Positions 43,237 through 52,024 of a stretch of 64,000 bases of DNA are shown piece after piece. Each line of letters begins with the position of its first letter. Within the stretch, counting starts at the first letter, position 1. The notes under the pieces are model-generated. The model was not told the origin of the DNA. It did not search any database and was given only the letters and a program-made list of their open reading frames with translations. Source of the DNA: Paenibacillus ottowii (GTDB taxonomy: Bacteria > Bacillota > Bacilli > Paenibacillales > Paenibacillaceae); NCBI RefSeq assembly GCF_006874425.1, contig NZ_VIJZ01000010.1, forward strand, positions 1 through 64,000. Direction: 5' to 3'. A program made the translations under genes and the position numbers.

Positions 43237-44648
43237 GTCTGGGCTACGACAATATCCTAATTCATCCCTACGAGTTGGTTGAGCTGGAGCAGCTTACCCT
43301 CACGAAGAAAATCAACGAGCATACTCGTCTCTATTTTACAGGGATCATCCCGGAAGACATGCAGGACAGCTATGTGGAAACGACGGAAAAGAACACGATT
43401 ATTGAGGTAAGCCAGCAAAATGAATTGGGTGAAAATAAGCCTCTATTCAGCGGGATTGCGCTATCGGTCGAAGTGAAGGTTGTGCGGGATGTGTACTATC
43501 TGGAGGTAGAGGCCATTTCTCATACTTATCGGATGGATATCCAGCAACGCACCCGTTCTTTTCAATATACCAAAATGACAATTCCTCAGATGCTGGAGCA
43601 GATTGGTAAGGATTATGAGGGATTGGATGTGATTGATGGAGCGACCGGTGGAGAGCCTATTGGACGGATTGCCATCCAGTATCAGGAGACGGATTGGGCC
43701 TTTTTAAGACGCATGGCTTCCCGCTATCATACGAGCCTGATGCCTGTGTCGCGTTTTGACAGTCCCAAATTTTATTTTGGCATTGAAGACAGCCCTGCAC
43801 AGGCCGTGCTGGATCATACCCGTTATACGGTACGCAAGCAGATGTTGCCTTTCCGCTACTTTCAGGAAAATGAGCAGGCAAAGGTGAACGAAAATGATTT
43901 TATTTTTTATGAGGTGGAGACAGACGAGGTCCTGGATTTGGGCGCTCAGTTGACTTTTCAGGGACACAGTTTGTATGTCATTGAGGCTTATACGGAAATG
44001 AGACAGGGGCTGTTGCGGCATCAATATGTGCTTGCCTCGTACAAAGGCTTACGGCAGAAAGGCTACTATCAGGAAAAGCTGGCGGGCGCTTCATTAGGCG
44101 GAGTGGTCGTGGATGTGCGTCAGGATCAGGTGCGTATCCATCTGGATTGCGACAAGAAGCAGGCGGTCGATCAAGCGCATTGGTTCAATTATTCGACGGT
44201 GTATAGCGGCGGAGGGCATACAGGTTGGTATGTGATGCCGGAAAAAGGGGATCCGGTTTCACTCTATTTTCCGGGCAGCCGTGAAGAAGATGGTGTAGCA
44301 GGCAGTACAGTCCGACGTGCAGACAGAGGAAGCGGGCATAACAAGTTTTCCAATCCGCAGATGAAAATATGGCGAACACCTCATGGAAAAGAAATTCGTT
44401 TGGGACCGGATGAACTGGTCGTGACGGGGAAAGATGGCGCTATTTTTATCAAGCTGGACGACAAGGAAGGCATTCATATTGTGAGCAATAAACAGGTGAG
44501 TATCTCGGCGGGGGGTAATCTGAGCCTGTCGGCAGGGAAAACGATGAATTTGTCCGCAGGCAGCGAGCTGCGTATGGATTGCAATGGCAGTCATATTCAA
44601 TTGAGTGGGTCAGCGGACATGAAGGGTAGTGAAGTGAAGTCGAATTAG
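43233..44648 (+). CDS. VgrG/Pvc8-type contractile-injection spike protein
   Basis: This is a 471-residue protein. Residues of about 1-285 resemble the gp27/phage late control D half (FSGIALSVEVKVVRDVYYLEVEA, then RFDSPKFYFGIED). An OB-fold gp5-like domain follows at about 288-375 (GVVVDVRQDQVRIHLDCDKK, then GWYVMPEKGDPVSLYFPGS). The C-terminal region (about 380-470) has the repetitive beta pattern of the spike (IRLGPDELVVTGKDGAIFIK, then repeated SLSAG/NLSAG). Such proteins tip contractile injection systems and carry effectors. There are no sheath, tube or ATPase genes nearby. A 4-base overlap couples it to the preceding gene. Confidence 0.88.
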   Translation: MSLGYDNILIHPYELVELEQLTLTKKINEHTRLYFTGIIPEDMQDSYVETTEKNTIIEVSQQNELGENKPLFSGIALSVEVKVVRDVYYLEVEAISHTYRMDIQQRTRSFQYTKMTIPQMLEQIGKDYEGLDVIDGATGGEPIGRIAIQYQETDWAFLRRMASRYHTSLMPVSRFDSPKFYFGIEDSPAQAVLDHTRYTVRKQMLPFRYFQENEQAKVNENDFIFYEVETDEVLDLGAQLTFQGHSLYVIEAYTEMRQGLLRHQYVLASYKGLRQKGYYQEKLAGASLGGVVVDVRQDQVRIHLDCDKKQAVDQAHWFNYSTVYSGGGHTGWYVMPEKGDPVSLYFPGSREEDGVAGSTVRRADRGSGHNKFSNPQMKIWRTPHGKEIRLGPDELVVTGKDGAIFIKLDDKEGIHIVSNKQVSISAGGNLSLSAGKTMNLSAGSELRMDCNGSHIQLSGSADMKGSEVKSN

Positions 44649-44725
44649 GCTATAGGGCAGCGGATGATTGGCGCCAGCCTGAAGATATGAATTTATAGAG
44701 AGCTTTAGGTGGTGATTGAGTACAA

Positions 44726-45976
44726 ATGGAGAAGCCTATTGATGAGTTAGAACCCCAATGGCGAGCTATATTGAATCAGGCGTGGTTTCTCATCCGCAGA
44801 GACTGGGCACTGAAGTTTAAGACGACGCAGGAGCAACGGATTCAGGCTTGTGTCGAAGAGTTTCGGGGCTATTGCCAGCACATTCGACAAGAGCAGCTGC
44901 AAGGAAGAAAAGGAAGCATTGGTTATATCACGTACTCTATGCTACGTACCACATGGCTGGAAGAGCGGCCTGCTTATCTCGTAGAGGTTTCCGATGCTTT
45001 ATGGATGCTTGATCCGCAGCCGATCCGTTTTGAATGGAACACAAGCTGGGCATATTCCTACTGGACCGATTTGCAGCAGCAATTGCGAAGGGAGGTAGAG
45101 AAGCGGCAAGTTTCTCTATCAGAGCTTGAATGGGAGCAGATTATGTTGGAAGCAGCGGTACACATTCATGCGCTCGTTGTGAATGTGGTGCGCACAGCGA
45201 TGAAACAGGCGGTGTACTTACCGGAGTTTCAAGAGCTGGAGCGAGAAGAGACATTCGAGATTCGTGTCGGGGAATATTGGGATCATAGTGTATCGGTATA
45301 TCGAGAAGATCGCAGAGCCATAGAGGCGAATGAGATTCGGTCGTGGTTGGAGGAAAAAGAGGAACATGCGTACAGCTATCAGGCGTTGACTCAAGTTCAT
45401 TTGTCGGATGGGGATTATAGCCTGTTGGATTTTCGTTATACAGCCTTTCGCCAAATCAGGATGGAGCATAGCCGTCTACATGGCTGTGTTCTAGTGGGAA
45501 CAGTGTGGCAGGAAAGTGAGTTAAATGGAATTGATTTGACATACAGTTTACTTCATGGAGCCAATTTTAGCGGATGCTCGATGAAAGGGGCCATATTGGA
45601 TGTCGTTATAGGGAACGCCGGATATGGATCAGATGCTTCATTGGATTGGGAGCCATTGGGTTTTGCTGGTGTAGATTTCACAGGTGCGAGCTTGCAAGGA
45701 GCCCGTTTTCATGATGCACAGTTGCGGGGAGCCATTTTTCAAAAGGCGTTACTACAAAAAGCGTCCTTGGACGGGGCAGATCTAACCGATGCCTGCTTTG
45801 TTGGAGCAAATGTGACAGGTGCATCCTTTAAAGGGGCTTGTTTGATCGGAGCTAATTTTACAGGTGCCAATGTACAAGGAGTTATTTTTACCGATGAACA
45901 GCGTAGAGGAGCTATTGGTTTGGAGTGGTCTACACAGGTGAGGGATGTTGGTAGCAAAAGGGAGTGGCTGCATTGA
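44726..45976 (+). CDS. Pentapeptide-repeat protein of the spike module
   Basis: This is a 416-residue protein. The N-terminal 220 residues are helical, Trp- and Gln-rich, and not recognised. From about 225 to 400 there are pentapeptide repeats of the A(D/N)LXX type, such as LHGANFSGCSMKGAIL, GASLQGARFHDAQLRGAIF and GANFTGANVQGVIF, which form a right-handed four-sided beta helix. In this setting it may be a structural adaptor or cargo of the VgrG spike. GGTGG lies in front of the ATG. Its stop codon overlaps the TTG of the following broken frame. Confidence 0.8.
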   Translation: MEKPIDELEPQWRAILNQAWFLIRRDWALKFKTTQEQRIQACVEEFRGYCQHIRQEQLQGRKGSIGYITYSMLRTTWLEERPAYLVEVSDALWMLDPQPIRFEWNTSWAYSYWTDLQQQLRREVEKRQVSLSELEWEQIMLEAAVHIHALVVNVVRTAMKQAVYLPEFQELEREETFEIRVGEYWDHSVSVYREDRRAIEANEIRSWLEEKEEHAYSYQALTQVHLSDGDYSLLDFRYTAFRQIRMEHSRLHGCVLVGTVWQESELNGIDLTYSLLHGANFSGCSMKGAILDVVIGNAGYGSDASLDWEPLGFAGVDFTGASLQGARFHDAQLRGAIFQKALLQKASLDGADLTDACFVGANVTGASFKGACLIGANFTGANVQGVIFTDEQRRGAIGLEWSTQVRDVGSKREWLH

Positions 45977-46512
45977 GATATTTTCGACTGATGATAGACG
46001 AGCGGGTAAAACATCGGGTGGAGCCTGCTGCGCTGTCTCCTTTGCAAGTAGAAGAAATCCTGACAGAAGCTGAGGGAGAGTAACAGCAGGATGATCCGCT
46101 TTTTTTGGCTGTACATACCGACCCACGAACAGTGTACCCGGATTTTCTGGAATTTCCTCTACCACTGGTGTCTGATCGGATGAAAGTATTATTGGAGAAA
46201 TATATGCCAGAACTGAAATGGAAGGCGGCTATCCTAACCGATTTCCAGCAGGCTAGACAGGAGGTATACTGGGTACTTCGTCCGCCGCTGGTGGATTGTT
46301 TGTCCGCACAAACGGAATGGTACCCCAATGGTACGTTGAAACGTCTGATACTGAGACAGGGGGAGATAGAGCCCCCTGTTTTTCGGATTGAGGGACTGAT
46401 TGAACCTCATATCTATATCCATTTGGCTGTGGCAGAGAGCCTGCTGCGCCGATCTTTTACAGGCATTCGAGTGCAAAGAGTTGAGATGGAAGCACCAAGG
46501 AGGATGGGGTAA
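45973..46512 (+). pseudogene. Imm11/DUF1629-like protein interrupted by an in-frame stop
   Basis: A TTG at 45973 overlapping the previous stop opens a frame (LRYFRLMIDERVKHRVEPAA) that meets TAA at 46081-46083. The same frame continues without break to 46512 (FLAVHTDPRTVYPDF, then PLPLVSDRMKVLLEKYMPEL, then VAESLLRRSF). One base change from GAA or CAA to TAA explains it. The whole, about 179 residues, resembles Imm11/DUF1629-type proteins found next to PAAR and VgrG genes, a call made by eye. A shortened product from an ATG at 46180 is possible. Confidence 0.7.
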
Positions 46513-46929
46513 GTGGAAGAAGCGCAAGTGAGACCAGGGACGGGTGCAAAAAAAAGCTATGTCGTGGCGGGAGCGATCTTAAGTTGTAGTTATGGTACAC
46601 AACCTACCCGTTTGAAAAGACCTTTTAGCCATGGCGTCTACGTAAAAAATAAAGCACAAATGAATATTGGAGATTACGTTCCAGGAGTGAACATTCAGTC
46701 TTTTGGGAATTGCTCCAGTCCTTTAAATCCGGCCGTGCAGGCCAGTGAAATGGTGGACATCTATGGCGTGAAAAAGGCTCCGTGTGCTCCGGTCCTGACC
46801 ATGCCGTGGTTGAACGGGAAAAGTGATGTAAAGATCGAAGGACAGCCCGCCTTGACACAAAACTGTACTCATCAGTGTCTGTATTGTGGTCATATTCAAA
46901 TTGAAAATGATGGACAGGAGCTGGATTAA
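46513..46929 (+). CDS. DUF4280 PAAR-like spike-tip protein
   Basis: This is a 138-residue protein of the DUF4280 type, a PAAR-like fold. It has YVVAGAILSCSYGTQPTRLK at the N-terminus, then NIGDYVPGVNIQSFGNCSSP, a Cys-rich middle and a C-terminal metal-binding cluster CTHQCLYCGHIQI. PAAR proteins cap the VgrG trimer and can carry effector domains. This one has no extension. GTG at 46513 follows AAGGAGG by 9 bases and starts immediately after the preceding stop. The next gene is a possible immunity protein, and no toxin gene is found between them. Confidence 0.85.
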   Translation: MEEAQVRPGTGAKKSYVVAGAILSCSYGTQPTRLKRPFSHGVYVKNKAQMNIGDYVPGVNIQSFGNCSSPLNPAVQASEMVDIYGVKKAPCAPVLTMPWLNGKSDVKIEGQPALTQNCTHQCLYCGHIQIENDGQELD

Positions 46930-47084
46930 GGGTCTGTTTCAAAGCTGCTAGTTTCCGGAATTGCTTTCGGGTCGTGTATACATTTAAACTGAAGGTTGCT
47001 TTGCATCTGTATCAGAATGGATATCTAGATGAGGAGGCTATCTTATAGAGGAAGTTAAATGCTTAAAAAGGGGCTGATAGTAAG

Positions 47085-47804
47085 ATGGAACAAAACAGCA
47101 AATTGGACTATCTAAAAAAATATTCTAAGAAAAGAAATGGATCTGTAAAGCTGATAAGCGATAGCGACTTAAACTATTTGGATATACTTACGCAAGAATG
47201 GTATAAAATATTTAAAGAAAAGAGTACTGAAAATAGAATTAAACTTATTCTTCACCGATGGGAGCAATATGTTGGAAGTGAATTGAGAAATACAATCTCA
47301 TATTTGAAAGAGTATTTGGAACATGTTGAGCTTATTGAAGTTAATGAGCGAATATCTGTGTTGTATACGGTAAAAGATAACTCAGGTCAAGTTGCTTATT
47401 ATGAAGGAAGATTACCTCAAACAGAAAACGTAAATAACGAATTAAAAAAAGCATGGGACAAACTTTCGGTATCTGTTCGTTCTTTTTATGAAAATGTACA
47501 CAATGGTTTTTATTGCTATGCTAGTGGATCAATGGGGTTAGTATGCTTAGAAGAAGTATCTTTTCTAGGCGATGATAATTTTGAATGGAGTATTATTGAA
47601 GACCTAGATGAACCCTTGCAAATTAATTTAAATACTTCATTTGGATTTTTCAGTAATGGAATGGGCACATATGTTGCGATAGATTATAATAATTGTGAAA
47701 ATGATAATGCTACTTTGTGGTCAGCAAAAGATGAGCCAGAATACAATCTTAATTTTTGGGATGTAGTCGATGAATGGATCTTAATAGGACTTGAAATGTC
47801 ATAA
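47085..47804 (+). CDS. SUKH (SMI1/KNR4)-like possible immunity protein
   Basis: This is a 239-residue acidic protein in a markedly AT-rich gene. The C-terminal half has the SUKH-like pattern: SMGLVCLEEVSFLGDDNFEW, then LNTSFGFFSNGMGTYVAIDY, then FWDVVDEWILIGLE. SUKH proteins neutralise many polymorphic toxins. The toxin itself is missing here, since the 155 bases between the PAAR-like gene and this one hold no gene. It may be an orphan immunity gene left after toxin loss. The start codon lies after a poor AAGGGG site. It ends in a hairpin that is copy B of the 42-bp repeat. Confidence 0.65.
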   Translation: MEQNSKLDYLKKYSKKRNGSVKLISDSDLNYLDILTQEWYKIFKEKSTENRIKLILHRWEQYVGSELRNTISYLKEYLEHVELIEVNERISVLYTVKDNSGQVAYYEGRLPQTENVNNELKKAWDKLSVSVRSFYENVHNGFYCYASGSMGLVCLEEVSFLGDDNFEWSIIEDLDEPLQINLNTSFGFFSNGMGTYVAIDYNNCENDNATLWSAKDEPEYNLNFWDVVDEWILIGLEMS

Positions 47805-47846
47805 AGCAGTTGTTGCAGAGTCTCCTCTGTAATAGCTGCTTTTTTT
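47803..47846 (+). terminator. Terminator made from copy B of the recombinase-derived repeat
   Basis: AAGCAG...GCAGAG and CTCTGT...CTGCTT form an interrupted hairpin followed by seven T residues. The same DNA read on the minus strand gives KKAAITEETLQQLL, matching KAAITEDALRQLL of the recombinase remnant at 39401-39442. Confidence 0.75.
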
Positions 47847-47887
47847 CTATGTAAGCAACCAAAGAAAAAATCATTTTTAATAAAGGG

Positions 47888-47928
47888 TTGACAAGAACAA
47901 AAAAGTATTATATCTTTATATCAAGATA
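47888..47928 (+). promoter_or_regulatory. Promoter with overlapping MhqR-like palindrome
   Basis: TTGACA (47888-47893), a 17-base spacer and TATCTT (47911-47916) form a promoter. The -10 element is part of the inverted repeat TATCTTTATATCAAGATA (47911-47928). In B. subtilis MhqR binds ATCTCGAATTCGAGAT-like palindromes in front of mhqO and mhqN genes. The outer bases ATCT...AGAT agree. Assignment to MhqR is inference from the genes downstream. Confidence 0.65.
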
Positions 47929-47978
47929 AATAAATTAAAGATAAAACAACAGCAAATTATGAATAGGGAGGTATACAC

Positions 47979-48206
47979 ATGATTGCGATCTTAGAAAGAA
48001 TTAACCAGCTTGCAAACAAAGCAAAAGATGTCGGGTTAACTGAAAATGAAAAAACGGAACAAATGAATCTTCGCAAAGAATACCTTCAAATCTTTCGGGG
48101 ATCTGTACAAAGCATTCTCTTGAACGCTACGATTTATGATCCAAATGGAGATGATGTAACTCCTGAAAAACTTAGACGAGAGCAGGCCAAAATTGTTAAA
48201 CCATGA
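47979..48206 (+). CDS. DUF896 (YnzC-type) small protein
   Basis: This 75-residue helical protein belongs to the DUF896/YnzC family, with the signature LTENEKTEQMNLRKEYLQIF followed by RGSVQSILLN. The function is unknown; family members are small cytoplasmic proteins, in some cases SOS- or stress-linked. GGGAGG lies 8 bases before the ATG. It stands first behind the MhqR-like promoter, which is unusual company for this family. Confidence 0.88.
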   Translation: MIAILERINQLANKAKDVGLTENEKTEQMNLRKEYLQIFRGSVQSILLNATIYDPNGDDVTPEKLRREQAKIVKP

Positions 48207-48275
48207 TTTTAATTTTGTTTAATATCTCAAATTTAAAAATCTTTAAATAATAAATATAATATGGAGAGTGATTTT

Positions 48276-48674
48276 ATGTTGGCGAGTGGATTGTTGTTAA
48301 TACGTTTGGTGGTTGGATTGTTATTTGTGGGGCACGGGGCTCAGAAGCTTTTTGGCTGGTTTGGCGGCTATGGTCCAAAAGGTACAGGCGGTTGGATGGA
48401 ATCCATCGGGATCAAGCCCGGGGTATTGATGGCTGTGGCTGCTGGGTTGATGGAATTGCTGGGAGGGGCTCTATTTACTGTAGGACTGCTCACTCCACTG
48501 GCTGCACTGTTGATTACGATGGCGATGCTTGGAGCGATTGTCAAAGTACATGGTCAAAACGGAATCTGGGCAACCGCTAATGGATATGAATATCCGCTGG
48601 TCCTTATTGCTGTCGTCATCGGGATTGCGTTGACAGGAGCAGGTTCATATTCCATCGATGCAATACTTCATTAA
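48276..48674 (+). CDS. mhqP: DoxX-family membrane protein, MhqP type
   Basis: This 132-residue protein has four hydrophobic segments and the DoxX start LLLIRLVVGLLFVGHGAQKL followed by FGWFGGYG. In B. subtilis the mhqO-mhqP pair is induced by catechol and 2-methylhydroquinone. GGAGAG lies about 8 bases before the ATG at 48276, and an earlier ATG lies inside that site. It is probably cotranscribed with the DUF896 gene and the dioxygenase. Confidence 0.87.
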   Translation: MLASGLLLIRLVVGLLFVGHGAQKLFGWFGGYGPKGTGGWMESIGIKPGVLMAVAAGLMELLGGALFTVGLLTPLAALLITMAMLGAIVKVHGQNGIWATANGYEYPLVLIAVVIGIALTGAGSYSIDAILH

Positions 48675-48749
48675 TACATGAGCTTAGGCCATTAATAATG
48701 ACCAATGATGAAATATAAGGATTTCTACAATGAATAAGGAGGGTTTCAT

Positions 48750-49700
48750 ATGTCACTTCAAACGACAGGTATCCATCATATTACAGCTTTTGCCGGTAAT
48801 CCGCAGAAAAATGTCGATTTCTATGCAGGTATTCTTGGGCTTCGGTTAGTGAAGAAAACCATCAACTTCGACGCCCCTGAGGTTTACCACTTGTACTTTG
48901 GTAACGAGGCAGGAAGCCCCGGAACGATCATTACCTTTTTTCCTGCACCAGGGACTCCCAAAGGGCGCATCGGAGGTGGTCAGGTAGGCATAACCTCGTA
49001 TGTAGTACCGCCAGGTTCGCTTGATTTTTGGCAGCATCGTTTGCAAAGCTTTGATATTCAAGTGACGAAAACAAGCCGGTTTAATGAACAATATCTTCAA
49101 TTCGAGGATAATGAGGGCCTACGTCTTGAGCTTGTTGAACGTGCGGAGGGAGCGAACAGTACTTGGTTTTACGATGGCATTTCGGCTGATAAAGCAATCA
49201 AGGGGTTCGGAGGTGCAGTGCTATTTAGCGTCAACCCACAGAAAACGATGGATGCATTGGAGAGCATACTCGGATTTACGAAGATCGACGAAGACGCCGA
49301 ATATGCTCGTTATCAGTCCGCTGGAGAAATCGGCAACATTGTGGATGTTCCGCTCGTCAAAATGGGCTTAGGCTTCGGTGGAGCAGGCACGGTACATCAC
49401 ATTGCATGGCGCGCAAAAGATTTTGAGCAACATGAAGAGTGGAGAAGCGAAGTCCAGCATTATGGCTATCAGCCAACTCCAATCATCGACCGCCAATATT
49501 TTAATGCGATATATTTCAGAGAAGCGGGCGGCATACTGTTCGAAATTGCTACTGATCCACCGGGATTTGCTAACGATGAACCTGCTGAATCTTTGGGGCA
49601 GAAATTAATGCTGCCAGAGTGGTATGAACCACAGCGGGCTCAGATCGAAGCAAACCTGCATCCTATTGAAGTGAGAACATTAACAGTTAAACAAAAGTAA
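48750..49700 (+). CDS. mhqO: Ring-cleaving dioxygenase, MhqO type
   Basis: This is a 316-residue protein of the vicinal-oxygen-chelate superfamily with two modules (about 5-150 and 155-300). Metal ligands are expected in GIHHITAFAG, in TVHHIAWRAKD and in GILFEIATDPPG. MhqO enzymes are thought to open the ring of catechols or hydroquinones and so detoxify quinone precursors. AAGGAGG lies 8 bases before the ATG. It ends the block and is followed by a clear terminator. Confidence 0.9.
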   Translation: MSLQTTGIHHITAFAGNPQKNVDFYAGILGLRLVKKTINFDAPEVYHLYFGNEAGSPGTIITFFPAPGTPKGRIGGGQVGITSYVVPPGSLDFWQHRLQSFDIQVTKTSRFNEQYLQFEDNEGLRLELVERAEGANSTWFYDGISADKAIKGFGGAVLFSVNPQKTMDALESILGFTKIDEDAEYARYQSAGEIGNIVDVPLVKMGLGFGGAGTVHHIAWRAKDFEQHEEWRSEVQHYGYQPTPIIDRQYFNAIYFREAGGILFEIATDPPGFANDEPAESLGQKLMLPEWYEPQRAQIEANLHPIEVRTLTVKQK

Positions 49701-49750
49701 ACGAAATTAAACGAATTAGCTGCTGTTTTGCATCCAGATGAAGTCACGTA

Positions 49751-49781
49751 AATCCACAATCTCATTCGATTGTGGATTTTT
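49751..49781 (+). terminator. Terminator after mhqO
   Basis: AATCCACAATC and GATTGTGGATT form an 11-bp stem with loop TCATTC, followed by TTT. Confidence 0.9.
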
Positions 49782-49820
49782 CATTAGAGAATTACCTCGT
49801 GAAAATGAAATCATCCGCAA

Positions 49821-50987
49821 TTAGCTTATATTTTGATTTGACTCTAGCCTTTCAGACTTTACCAGCATTTCTCGTAACACTTGGGCGACTCGGCTTTTCC
49901 GGTGCTCTGCTTTCTTTTTTATCACTTGTAATGATTGCTGGTATGCTGGGGTATTATTGTGATAATAAAACTGCTTGGCTGCCATGCGTAGTGTCCTTCT
50001 CAACAACATGGCCGATGAACGTGTTAACCTTGAACGGAGTCCCCTGCGCAATACTCGCAGCGTATTTTTGTAGGTCTCAAAATCCTCGGATGGAGGGATG
50101 AGAGCGAATAAATTTAGTGAGGAGTCATGGAACCCGTAAGTTTCATACATGATTCTCAGATTTTCCATATTTAAAACGTTACCTCTAAGATGGGTTGGAT
50201 GTTCTTGATGATACCCGACCACCTCTTTGATGCAATAAAAGGGGATTTTCAAGCGATGCAGCCTATAGCCAAGATCCCAGTCTTCGAGTCCATATAGCAC
50301 AAATCGTTCATTAAAACCTCCAACACGAATCAAGTGGCTGCGTCTGATGACCACACAACGAGTAACCAGCAGCATCCAGGGCGCTACGTCCGTGGAGGCA
50401 AATTGTTTTTGAGTACTGGGGGGAACCCTTGTGGGGCTAACGACTTTAGACAATGCACCTGTTTGATGAAGAACATCCTCAGGGGTGATGATCGGAGTAA
50501 TTTCATTCGCTGTTTCAAAGCCGGGATTCCATAAGCCGGATTGTGTAAGTATGCTCCGACAATGTTCTTTTTCTTCCACAGAAAAGTCGGGGTGATAATG
50601 GGTAAATGCATCGTCCCACGAGTGAGGAACGCCTGAAAGCACGGATTTGGGATACTTGCGGTGATAACGGCTCACGGTTTTAATGAAATGAGGCAGCACC
50701 AAAAAATCAGCATCACAGAAAATAATGTACATTCCTTTTGCACGGCGCATTCCCAAATTTCGAACGGCAGATCGACCGCGTTGTTCCGGGTGTGATACAT
50801 AAGTAAGAGGATAGGATGCTTTGAAGCCTTCGACCATTTCTTTCGTTCCATCTGTAGAACCATCATCAGCTACAATGACTTCGAATAGTTGCTTCGGATA
50901 AGTTTGTGTTTCAAATGAAGTGAGTGTGAGCAGCAATTGCTGGGCTCGATTATAGGTTGGAATGATGACGCTGTAGCGGATAGCCAA
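49821..50987 (-). CDS. Family 2 glycosyltransferase
   Basis: This is a 388-residue GT-A-fold enzyme. The nucleotide-sugar binding start is SVIIPTYNRAQQL, followed by VADDGSTDG, a DXD-like FCDADF near residue 92, and a galactosyltransferase-7C-type segment RVGGFNERFVLYGLEDWDLG near 220. It has no membrane segment. TTG is the start codon, preceded by GGGGGAGA. It stands alone on the minus strand, so the acceptor cannot be inferred. Cell-surface polysaccharide or antibiotic decoration are family possibilities. Confidence 0.87.
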   Translation of the reverse strand: MAIRYSVIIPTYNRAQQLLLTLTSFETQTYPKQLFEVIVADDGSTDGTKEMVEGFKASYPLTYVSHPEQRGRSAVRNLGMRRAKGMYIIFCDADFLVLPHFIKTVSRYHRKYPKSVLSGVPHSWDDAFTHYHPDFSVEEKEHCRSILTQSGLWNPGFETANEITPIITPEDVLHQTGALSKVVSPTRVPPSTQKQFASTDVAPWMLLVTRCVVIRRSHLIRVGGFNERFVLYGLEDWDLGYRLHRLKIPFYCIKEVVGYHQEHPTHLRGNVLNMENLRIMYETYGFHDSSLNLFALIPPSEDFETYKNTLRVLRRGLRSRLTRSSAMLLRRTLRMAAKQFYYHNNTPAYQQSLQVIKKKAEHRKSRVAQVLREMLVKSERLESNQNIS

Positions 50988-51299
50988 TGTGATCTCCCCC
51001 CACCATTTTTATTAGAACACGTTTGAACAAGATAAATAATAACAATGTATTCAAGGATTTTAGCCTTGTCTAGTCAAACACCCCTGAAGATGTGAAACAG
51101 GCTTGGTCCTATCGGATGTTAAGGTCGGGTCTGTATTTTCGACTGTTTTGCAGATATGCTCAGTGGTGTGATGTATATGTCATGTAAGTATTATGCATAA
51201 GGATGTAAAGTAAAAGAGACGCAAACAAACATGAGATCAAATGGGCATGTTTATGGTAAAATATATGGAGTTATAGAAGACCTGAAAAAGGAGTACTTT

Positions 51300-52022
51300 A
51301 TGACACAATTTGTCTATAAGCAAATTATTGACGATCTTAAAATGAAAATTTTCGCTGGAAAGTTTGCAGATATGAGATTGCCAGATGAACGTAGTCTTAG
51401 TGAGACTTACCAGGTTAGTCGTAGTTCCATAAAACGTGCTCTAACTAAAATGGAGAGTGTCGGAATTATTTTCAAAAAGCAGGGTTCCGGGACATTTATT
51501 AATCCATTATACATAAGAAATGAATCTATCTTTAACTACGAAGGCTCTAATCTAGGAGTTACTGATAATTTTCAAATGCATGGCAAAAAGCCTAAAATCA
51601 AAGTATTGAGCTTTGAGGTCATTCCACCGACAGAAGAACTACAGCGCGATTTGTTCTTGGATATTCATGATTTTGTTTATAAAATTGTTCGCTTACGTCT
51701 GTTTGATGACGATCCCTTTATGATCGAAACGGGCTACATCCCCATTAAAATTGTCCAGGATTTAAATCAGACGATTATTGAGGGTTCTATTTTTAATTAT
51801 TTGGAAGATTCGCGTAACCTGGCCGTCACCAAATCCTTTTTATCCATTTTTGCAGAGCCGTCTCAAGAGGATGACCAAGAGCTACTACAATTGAAAGAAA
51901 ACGAGCCCGTAGGCATTATGGAGGGTGTTTTCTTTTTGGATAACGGCACGCCATTTGAATTTTCGCATATGCGATTTCACTACAAATATTTGAAATTTAA
52001 TACTTTTGTATCGGTACACTAA
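51300..52022 (+). CDS. GntR-family regulator with UTRA domain
   Basis: This is a 240-residue regulator. An N-terminal winged helix (about 5-70, LPDERSLSETYQVSRSSIKR, then KKQGSGTFIN) is followed by a UTRA effector domain (about 90-235) that usually binds sugars or phosphosugars. ATG at 51300 is 7 bases after AAGGAG. An upstream frame extends to 51231 without support. It lies directly before the phosphoketolase gene, whose upstream region has an inverted repeat (TTCACAA...TTGTGAA), so local control is likely. Confidence 0.9.
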   Translation: MTQFVYKQIIDDLKMKIFAGKFADMRLPDERSLSETYQVSRSSIKRALTKMESVGIIFKKQGSGTFINPLYIRNESIFNYEGSNLGVTDNFQMHGKKPKIKVLSFEVIPPTEELQRDLFLDIHDFVYKIVRLRLFDDDPFMIETGYIPIKIVQDLNQTIIEGSIFNYLEDSRNLAVTKSFLSIFAEPSQEDDQELLQLKENEPVGIMEGVFFLDNGTPFEFSHMRFHYKYLKFNTFVSVH

Positions 52023-52024
52023 CG

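Noticed and set aside
49772..50101. 109-codon plus-strand frame with hydrophobic content
   Set aside because: It is mostly antisense to the glycosyltransferase gene, whose motifs are unambiguous.
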